Positions 1 to 6,302 of a DNA stretch of 10,411 bases are shown one piece after another (position 1 is the first letter of the stretch; each line of letters opens with the position of its first letter). The notes beneath the pieces are model-generated. The model was not told where the DNA came from, searched no databases, and saw only the letters and a list, made by a program, of their open reading frames with translations. Source of the DNA: Pigoraptor vietnamica (lineage: Eukaryota > Opisthokonta > Filasterea); assembly GCA_943704525.1 (NCBI GenBank), contig CALSCQ010001292.1:64001-74411 (forward strand), written 5' to 3'. The position numbers were made by a program, and so were the translations under genes.

Positions 1-1308
1 ATTGTTGTCGCCGAGCGAATCAAACACAACCGAGGGCGGATTGCCTGCGACGACAACGACGGCCGCCGTCGTAGTGTCCTGGCGCGAGCCCTTCGCCACC
101 GTAAGCTTGAAGTTGTAAGTGCCGGGCGCAAGATATCCCTTGGTGATGCGCACGTTCTGGAGGGAGGGATTGGCCGCACGCACACTAGCATTCGTAGAGA
201 AGAGGACGGTTCCGAGGTCGGGATTGCCGCACACAGCGCCGGCGGCGTCCGTGCAGCGCCAGCTAAACGAGCACGGGGAGCTCGCAGCCTCGGCATCAGA
301 CGCATCCGGGTCGACGCAGTCTCCGTTGAGGACAAAGTCGCGGTCCGCGGCCGCCGTGCTCTGCGCCGTGATCCGCGCAAAGAGGCTGTTGGAAGCCACG
401 TTCAACGTCTGCGACGCGGACGCGGAGAGGCCGTTGATGGTCACAGTGAGGGTAGCAACGTAAGAGCTTCCGGCAGCAAGCGTGTAGGGCGGAATAAGAA
501 GGACGGGCCGGGCGAGCATCGAGGCGTTGAGGACGACAGAGGCGTCGCTGAATGACCACGCAAACGTCATGCCGGCGGTCGGTCCGCAGGGTGCCGTGCC
601 AAGGCCAAACAGGGCGAAGGGTGTCGCGCGCGAGGGCACGTCGCGCGAGCGGCCGCCGGCAATCAAGACGTTCGGGAGAGCGTCGGCCGACTTGAGGAGG
701 TTGTACGAGTTCGAGTCGCTCCAAGTGCCGAGGAAGTTCTTGGCCTTGACAATGATGCGGTACGACGTGCCCGCCGCGAGGTTGCTGAGTGTCGCAACGC
801 CAGAGTTGCCAGCGGCGTTGAGGGCGGTGACGAGGGCACTCGTGTCCGTCGAGGGTGTGGCCGTCACGGTCCACGACCACGTAAGATCGCGGCCGCCGCA
901 TCCGTCCGTGCACGCAAACTGGATCTTCACCGACGAGTCGCACGATCCGACCTGTTCCGGCACCAACGCAAAGATGCGGACCGGCGTGGGAGAATCGGGC
1001 GGGGAGAGCGAAAGCGGCGTCGACGAGGTGCGGTAGTATCTCTCACCCGCAGGGGCAAGGCGCCCGCCAGTCACGGTCACCGTGTCGAGCGGCGCAATCG
1101 TCGCCTTGCGGAGAGAGACGGCAAGATTCGTGGACGATGTCCAGAAGCACAGCGCGCCGGAGCCAAACTTGGAAACGTCCGAGCTCGCGAAGTAGCCGTC
1201 GCACGCGAGGCCCGGGGAGATGGCCATGTCGCGGTCAAACGACACGGTGAAGCCGGCGCCGTTCGATGCAAACACGGCCGCCTGCGGGACGGGGGCGGGT
1301 GCGTAGAT
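1..1308 (-). other. REJ (receptor for egg jelly) region, N-terminal part
   Basis: From about residue 1404 the protein shows the layout seen before and within REJ modules: a FTVSFDRDMAI segment, a C-x-W (LCFW) site, CDSSVKIQFAC (C1526), a TWSWTV strand, a second PCGPTAGMTFAWSF unit, then VLNGDCVDPDASDAE (D1736), FSWRCTD (W1753, C1755), a further Cys pair, and APGTYNFKLTVAKGS (P1798). The pattern of D-x-D, W-x-C and P-G-T-Y followed by an LTV strand is the REJ signature known from polycystin-1 and sea urchin egg-jelly receptors. The region is cut by the window edge, so any following GPS, PLAT or channel part cannot be seen. Confidence 0.75.
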
Positions 1309-4300
1309 GACAAACCGGGGCGCCGTGTCCTTGGGCTGGACGGCGGTCACGTCGCCATCAAACACAACGTACACGCCAATGCGCGCCGAGAACGAGTAGT
1401 CGAGCGAGCACGTGATGGTCGTTGCATTCAGCACCGTCGCCCGGACAGCGAAGCGCTGGCCAGAGTCGCCGATAAACACGCACTTCGTGTTCGCGCCATT
1501 GTCGACAAAGCCCGTGCCCTTCACAGTCAGGACAAACGGGCCCGGAAGAGTGCCCTCCGTGGGCGACACCGACGTCACGAGGACCGCGCCGAGCACCGCA
1601 AAATCGACCGTGTTCGTCACTTGGCCACTAATCGTCACCGCAAGCGTGTAACTGCCGGTCGTCAGCGTCTCCGGAATCGGGCAGTCAATGCTTCCCTTCG
1701 TCACGAACGTGCCCGCAACTGTGGTCGGCGAGCTGCCAGACACCCACGTACAGAAGATCTGCGAAGTCGCCGTCGCATTGCCAGTCGCACCGGCCACGCG
1801 CACCTTGCTGACGAGACCAGCGACGGCGGCCTTGGGGTTGACGGCCGTGATGATGACGCATGACGTGCCGTCGCCGTTGCAGACGCCGCAGTTGTCGCGA
1901 CGGGCGGGTCCAAACGGCACGCCGTTGCAGTCCGCGCACGTCGAGTTGGTGCCGTTGCACACGCCGCACGCGTCGATGGTGCGGCCGTTGCCGTCGCAGA
2001 TGCCGCAGCGGTCCACCCTGGCCTTGCCGTTGCACGTGCCCTTGCAGTCGACCCACCAGCGCGGCGTGCCGGCCTTGTAGCAGAAGCCGCAGTCGTCGCG
2101 CACCGCAGAGCCGCCGCACTCGCCCGCGCAGTCCATACGCGAGTTGTACTTGGCAGGGAGCGAGCAGTCGCCGCAAAGGTCAATCTGGGCCTTGCCGTTG
2201 CACGTGCCGTTGCAGTCCTTGAGGTAGTTGGGGCGGAGGCGCGTCGTGCCACCCGTGCACACGCCGCAGTCGTCGACCGCAGCCTGCCCGCGGCACACGC
2301 CCGCGCAGTCCTTCGCCCTGTTGTTGCCGTTGCAGTCACCGCACTCGTCAAAGCGCGCGCCAGAGTTGGGCACGCCGTCGCATCCGAGGCAGCTCTTCCC
2401 ATTGCCGCCGCAAACGTTGCAAACGTCCAGCCGCTTGTTCGAGCCGGGCACTCCATCGCAACCTGCGCACGACGTGCCGTCACCGCCGCACACGCCACAG
2501 GCATCGAGCAGCTTCTGGGACGTGGTCGAGTCGTCGCAGAACAAGCGCACGCTGCTGATCGTCAGATAAGTGGAACCAAACTCGCTGGACGGGTCGTTGT
2601 CCGCAGGCGTCAGCGGCCGGAGCATGTTGGCGGGGCGCGTGCTGACGCCGTCCCACGGCGTGACCGTGATAAAGCCTGCGGCAAAGCTTGCGGCCTGGGG
2701 AAGGAAGCGAATGCGCGCCGTCCGCCCGAGCACAAACACGTTGACCGACGAGATCGAACCGGGGAAGTTCTTCCAGGGCGCCGTCGAGGCCTCCTGGTAC
2801 TGCCACAGGCCGTACGCGTTCGGATCGTCCGCGCGGGGCGACACCTTGCTGACGGCGAGGCTGAGCAGGTCGTTGTCGGCGTCCGTGGCGATGGCCGAAG
2901 CGATCTTCGACACGTCGTCGCCGGTGGGCGGGCGCGCCGTGACGTTGAACTCGATTGGCGTCATCGTAAAGCGCGCGCTGTCCTTGAGCGTGGGGCGGCT
3001 GTTCACGTTCGTGATGATGACCGAGATGGCGGCGCTGCCAGCGGACGCCGTCGTGTCGTCCACCTTTGCGGCCGAGCCGAGAACGGCGCGGAAGATGAGC
3101 GACGCCTCGCCAAAGTAGTTGGCGGCCGGGCTGAAGCGCACCGTGGCCCACACGGGGATGATCGGCGTGACCGACGCGTTGAGCGTCACCCAGGCGTTGT
3201 TGATGGACGCCTGCCACGCCCCGTTGCCGTTCGTCGCCGTCACCGCGAGGCGCGGGAAGTTGTCTAGCGAGTAGAGGAACACGTTCACGGCATCCTGCTG
3301 GTCCGACGGGCCGTTGAGCTTGATCGTTGGGTCGATCGACTGGAGAAGGGGCGCAAAGACTTCGGGCGCAATGTTGCGGAGGCGACCCATGCCTTCCTGC
3401 GTCGTGAGGTCCAGGCCAAGGCGCGACTGCACGGCCTCGAGAAGAGTGAGGAAAAACGGGGTGTCGAGGGGCTCGTCGACAGACGCGATGGCGAGCTTCA
3501 TGCTCGAGAGGCGCTGACCAGGGTTCTCGCTGCTGATGATGCCCTTGTAGATCGCGGGGAGGTTCAGCGTGCTCTGCGCGAGCGTGGGGACGTCCGGCAC
3601 GTTGGTAACCGTGACGAGGATGGGAACAGAGTACTGGTCGATGTAGTCGAAAGACGAGCCAATGTTCACGCGCTGCGTCTCGTTGTAGCGGCCGCCGTCC
3701 CAGCCGTACACGCGAATGCCGCCCGAGCCAAAAAAGTCCTTCGAGGGGCGGACGCGCAGGAGTGTCTCCGGACGCGCGCGGAGGAGAAGCGCGTTCGTGG
3801 CATCCACGTCACCAGTGTCCGACCACGTCGTGCCGTTGTCGACCGAAAACTCAAAGCGGGGACCGCGGACCTCGCGCACCATCTGGTTGAACTGCATATA
3901 GGCGATGGCGATGCCGCCAACGACGCCGTCGCGCGACTTGATCGACTTGCCGAGGAGGGCGCCGAGCGAGACGGGCGCGCCTACCGTGTCCTCGGCGATG
4001 CTCGGGAGCTGGAAGGTGGCGTCCCTGGGGAACACGGGGTTGTGGAGCGTGCAGGGCGAGTTGTTGGGGAGGCACGTGCCAGTGACGGGGCACCGGTACG
4101 AGCCCTCGGGGCATGGCGGCAGGCAGGGAATCGAGGGGGGGATGCACGCGCGGAGAACGTCGCAGTACGACGAGCCCCCGGTGCACACAGGCGGGCAGAA
4201 AGCCCCCGCGACAATGCACGGCACGGGCGTCGTCGAGCACGGCGTGAATCCTGCCGTGCACTGCTTGTTGCACGCTTGCGAGGTGCTCATGCAGCCGAGC

Positions 4301-5774
4301 GATGCGACGCAGAAGTACGAGCCCTGGCCGCACGTCGTGTTGTAGCCGCACGCGATCGAGCACGTGGCGTCCTCGCAGAGCTTCTCGCCGTCCTTGCAGA
4401 TGGGGTCGTTGCACACGCCGCCCTTGCCGACGCACTGCTTCGACGAGAAGCAGTAGGTCGAGCCGTCGGGGCACCGGCCCTGGCACCGAGTGGTGCGCGA
4501 AATGCACGTGTTGTTGCACACCCACATGGCGGGATCATCGCACACGACGGGGCAGAACTCGGCAGCCCCCTGGCAGCGGCTCTGGCTGGGGCAGAAGACG
4601 AGGTTGGCCGTGCAGTTCCCGCCGCAGCGGCTTGACAGCGGAATACACTCGTTGTTGCACGCCCACGTGGTCGGGTCCGTGCACGTGATCGCGCATCTCT
4701 CGCCGGGGCCCTGGCAGCGCTGCGTGAACTGGCAGAAGGTCATGTTCGCCGCGCACACAGAACCGCAGCGCGCCGAGCGCGGAATGCACGTGTTGTTGCA
4801 CGCCCACGTGGTCGGGTCCGTGCACAAGACGGGGCAGTTCTCGCCAAAGCCCTGGCACCGCCCCGTCCCGGGGCAGTACGTGCGGTTCTGCGCGCAATTC
4901 CCGTTGCAGGAGTTCGTGAGCGGGATGCACGCGCTGCCGCACGTCCAGTTGCCGGCGCCGCACGTAGTCTGGCCGCCGCCGCAGTTCACGGCGCAGCGGC
5001 CGAGCGCAAGGCAGAACGTCTCGGTGGGCAGGCACGACTGGAAGGCCGTCGCCGTGGCGGACGCCGACTGCGTGGGCTTGTTCGACGCCGTTGGGGCCAC
5101 CGTCGGAACGGGCGTGGGCGTCGGCTGCACCGTCGCGCAGTTCTTCTGCTCGCGCGGCACGCACGCGACCGCCTGCAGGCAGAAGACCTGGTCCTGCGGG
5201 CACGAGAAGTCGTTGCCACCCGTGGTCGGCATCGGGGTGGGCGGCGCAGTGGGCGCCACTGTGCGCGTCGGATTCCCGGACGTTGCCGGCGGAGCTGCGC
5301 GAGCGATAATAGAGAGAATTTTAAATTTTAACCAACAGAGTGTGTGATTAGGCAGGTAAGAACAATTTCATAACGCAGCTCTCAGAAAGCGACACTCACG
5401 GCAGTTGGCAGAGCCGTTCGCACTGCCCGCTGGGTTCACGCAGGCGCGCGACTGGAGGCAGAAGACCTGCAGCACAAAGGGCGTCAGAGCAGCACGCAAG
5501 GTAGTTGAATCCGCACAATGCAACAGAGGGACGTACAAGGGGAGGGTCGCACTGGACAGTGGCGCAGTTCTGGCCGCCGTTGGGGCAGTCTTGCCCGCCA
5601 ACGACCGTCGGAGAGGGAGAGGGGTCGCCCAGCGCCTGCGATGCAAGGGCTGCGGAACACACACCCATCAGCACGGGGCAATTAGCACACGGCGCAATGG
5701 ACGCATAGGCACGCGCGGCGAGAATTCGCACCTGCAACGGCGACCATCACCGCCGCAAAGCGGAGGGACGCCAT
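1..5774 (-). CDS. REJ/IPT-domain receptor-like surface protein, 5' part (gene continues past the left edge)
   Basis: The spliced model joins exons 5774-5732, 5649-5537, 5466-5400 and 5294-1 (5' to 3' on minus), giving 1,839 residues without a stop; the end lies outside the window. All junctions are GT-AG and phase-consistent. The start is the ATG at 5774-5772 in a strong GCCATGG context and opens a hydrophobic signal peptide (about residues 1-20). Domains in order: Thr/Pro-rich linkers and cysteine-rich LDLa-like modules (48-489), two Ig/cadherin-like folds (about 495-990), CGVCGG-type cysteine array (994-1220), two IPT/TIG domains (about 1221-1400) and a REJ region (about 1404 onward). Seen directly: cysteine spacing, WDG motifs, DPD followed by WRC, and PGTY in the REJ part. 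Inferred: an extracellular adhesion or mechanosensory/receptor role like polycystin-1 or egg-jelly receptors, with a membrane anchor beyond position 1. Codons strongly favour C or G in third position. The exact ligand and function are unknown. Confidence 0.88.
1319..1857 (-). other. Two IPT/TIG domains (about residues 1221-1400)
   Basis: The first has FCTWVSG (C1256), TVAGTFVTKG, IDCPIP (C1279) and a closing SYTLAVTISGQVTN strand, matching the C-x-W ... C-P-x-P pattern of IPT domains. The second begins VTSVSPTEG (P1319), continues VLTVKGTGF, then KCVFIG (C1346) and ITCSLD (C1370), and ends in a strand VGVY-like motif. IPT domains are Ig folds in plexins, Met-like receptors and many large protist receptors. 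They commonly precede REJ regions, in line with the order here. Confidence 0.75.
1858..2538 (-). repeat. CGVCGG-type cysteine array (residues 994-1220)
   Basis: The segment is a run of short repeats built from CGVCGGDGTSC-like units and D-C-x-G-x-C-x-G units, for example DACGVCGGDGTSC (C1007), DVCNVCGGNGKSC, DDCGVCTGG, DRCGICDGNG and DNCGVCNGDGTSC near 1220. Similar CGVCGGDxxxC units occur before the spacer of ADAMTS proteins and in many surface proteins of protists. No protease domain is present, so an ADAMTS assignment is not supported. Gly and Asp are very frequent, which could allow metal binding. Confidence 0.8.
2539..4035 (-). other. Two Ig/cadherin-like folds of the large-exoprotein type (about residues 495-993)
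   Basis: Two related segments show the same signature. The first has FSVDNGTTWSD (about 556), an LLLRA...LRVRPSKDFFG stretch, YGWDGG (W606) and ends in VTNVPDVP (637). The second follows ITNVNSRPTL (836), has TDADND (878), a WQYQE...APW stretch, ARIRFLPQ and TPWDGVS (W955). This W/WDG pattern with a TNV-P junction is typical of repeats in giant adhesins of bacteria and some protists. The region between them (about 645-800) is less clear. Function inferred: spacer or adhesive stalk. Confidence 0.6.
4402..4962 (-). repeat. Four tandem 46/47-residue cysteine-rich repeats
   Basis: Each repeat starts with a Cys six or seven residues before a conserved W-x-C and runs through a WACNNTCIP-like core. 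The first Cys codons start at 4962, 4824, 4683 and 4542 (residues 186, 232, 279 and 326), so the spacings are 138, 141 and 141 nt. Repeats 2 to 4 share eight cysteines at relative positions 1, 9, 13, 20, 24, 31, 37 and 44. A degenerate fifth copy (residues 373 onward) keeps the C-x6-C-x5-C-x6-C tail but has shifted N-terminal cysteines. Several N-x-T sites (NNT, NMT, NRT) predict N-glycosylation. Confidence 0.85.
5295..5399 (-). other. Intron 3 of the REJ-protein gene, 105 nt, phase 1
   Basis: The donor is GTGAGTG at 5399 and the acceptor ends tcgctcgcgcag at 5295. The intron is the most AT-rich stretch of the window, with TTAAAATTTAAAATT upstream of a CT-rich tract, in sharp contrast to the GC-rich exons. 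A CCTAATC element could be the branch site. Splicing gives ANC-PPPATSG. Confidence 0.8.
5467..5536 (-). other. Intron 2 of the REJ-protein gene, 70 nt, phase 0
   Basis: The donor is GTACGT at 5536 and the acceptor ends gtgctgcag at 5467. Splicing joins CDPPL to VFCLQSRACV, which mirrors CPQDQVFCLQAVACV further on; that match between neighbouring modules supports the junction. Confidence 0.75.
5650..5731 (-). other. Intron 1 of the REJ-protein gene, 82 nt, phase 1
   Basis: On the minus strand the donor is GTGCGA at 5731 and the acceptor ends ttccgcag at 5650. Joining G to CC makes an Ala codon and completes the signal peptide. Both flanks stay in frame. Confidence 0.75.
5713..5774 (-). other. 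Signal peptide start and exon 1 (exon 5732-5774)
   Basis: Exon 1 encodes MASLRFAAVMVAVA and one extra base. After splicing to exon 2 the hydrophobic stretch continues ALASQALGDPSPSP, a classic n-, h- and c-region with a likely cut near SQA-LG (about residue 20). The peptide only becomes continuous after removing the intron 5650-5731, which independently supports that splice. The protein should therefore enter the secretory pathway. Confidence 0.8.
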
Positions 5775-6063
5775 GGCGTTGTTGCAGTGGTTGGCGTTCG
5801 CTTTTGCTTGAGGGTGGTGTGTTTTTGCTGGGGGGAGGGCGCAACGAGTGTTGGGCCGTCGTGGGGTGCAGTTGAATGGCAGTGGTGCTCTGTGCGCTGT
5901 TTTTCAGCGGACGTTGCGATGGGGGTTGCCCTGTGCGAGTCTGCCTCAACTCGGCCCACACACCAAATTTTTTTTCGCCGGCGTGTCTGTGCAATCTGAG
6001 GCCTTCCTATTTGGGCGCGTTGCCAGGACAACCGTGCATTGAATCCCCCTCGACGTCATAACT

Positions 6064-6069
6064 CACGTG
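6064..6069. promoter_or_regulatory. CACGTG E-box
   Basis: The palindromic hexamer sits six bases from the CRE-like site at 6051-6058, near the middle of the divergent region. It is a consensus site for bHLH-ZIP or bZIP factors; occupancy is inferred only. Confidence 0.3.
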
Positions 6070-6220
6070 CCCTGTCTAACAGAGTAACATGTTGCCTTTT
6101 GAGGGTGTCGCGCTAGTGGTTTCCCGCAATAGGCAGTAGTGGTCGCGAAGTGTACATAATTGGGTAAACTGTCCCAAGATGCCACTTCATGCCCGATAAG
6201 GATAAAATGGTCTTGTGTCG

Positions 6221-6228
6221 TGACGTCA
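6221..6228. promoter_or_regulatory. Perfect TGACGTCA palindrome (CRE/ATF-type site)
   Basis: The eight-base palindrome TGACGTCA is the consensus for bZIP factors of the CREB/ATF class. It lies 75 nt upstream of the chosen TTI1 start. A related CGACGTCA is at 6051-6058. Whether it is bound in this organism is inference. Confidence 0.4.
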
Positions 6229-6302
6229 TGCCAAAGCGACATGGCCATGAAACAAAGTCGCTTGGCAGAAGCAAGACTTCCGCTGAGTTCTCACGACGGA
6301 GC

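Larger units (their letters stand above)
4051..5551 (-). repeat. Cysteine-rich array of about eleven C-x6-C-x5-C modules (residues 48-489)
   Basis: The spacing C-x6-C-x5-C-x(5-8)-C, usually with F or Y before the second Cys, recurs about eleven times. Examples are CPQDQVFCLQAVACV, CAQNRTYCPGTGRCQ, CTGGSSYCDVLRAC and CPEGSYRCPVTGTC. The pattern resembles the first lobe of LDL-receptor class A domains, but the calcium-binding D-x-S-D-E cluster is absent. Two linkers rich in Thr, Pro, Ala and Ser (about residues 75-102 and 125-158) look mucin-like. The region is intron-split only at its N-terminal end. Likely extracellular and fully disulfide-bonded; the family assignment is tentative. Confidence 0.7.
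5775..6302. promoter_or_regulatory. Divergent intergenic region, probable bidirectional promoter
   Basis: The two start codons face away from each other across 528 nt, so this stretch must hold both 5' leaders and promoters. No TATA box is convincing on either side. It contains a perfect CRE-type palindrome (6221-6228), a seven-of-eight match (6051-6058), an E-box (6064-6069) and an eight-T tract (5968-5975). Several small open frames exist on both strands, none with protein-like composition. Confidence 0.6.

Noticed and set aside
1701-2504. Minus-strand 267-codon frame rich in Ala, Arg and Thr
   Set aside because: It is an out-of-frame shadow of the CGVCGG array. The true frame continues uninterrupted on both sides.
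1858-2538. ADAMTS or thrombospondin assignment for the CGVCGG region
   Set aside because: No metalloprotease, thrombospondin type 1 or spacer domain is present; only the short cysteine motif is shared.
2480-3217. Minus-strand 245-codon frame rich in His, Arg and Gln
   Set aside because: Out-of-frame shadow over the cadherin-like region; high GC lowers stop frequency in all frames.
4042-4635. Plus-strand 197-codon Ala/Arg-rich frame
   Set aside because: Antisense shadow of the cysteine-rich exon, with low-complexity composition from GC-rich codons.
4490-5347. Plus-strand open frame of 285 codons opposite the cysteine-rich repeats
   Set aside because: It is the antisense of the 141-nt repeats; its own repetition mirrors them and its composition (His, Val, Gln, Pro) matches no protein family. 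The minus frame has a regular cysteine pattern and joins a signal peptide.
5747-6061. Several short open frames in the divergent region
   Set aside because: They overlap one another on both strands, lack protein-like composition or splice support and lie where promoters and leaders are expected.
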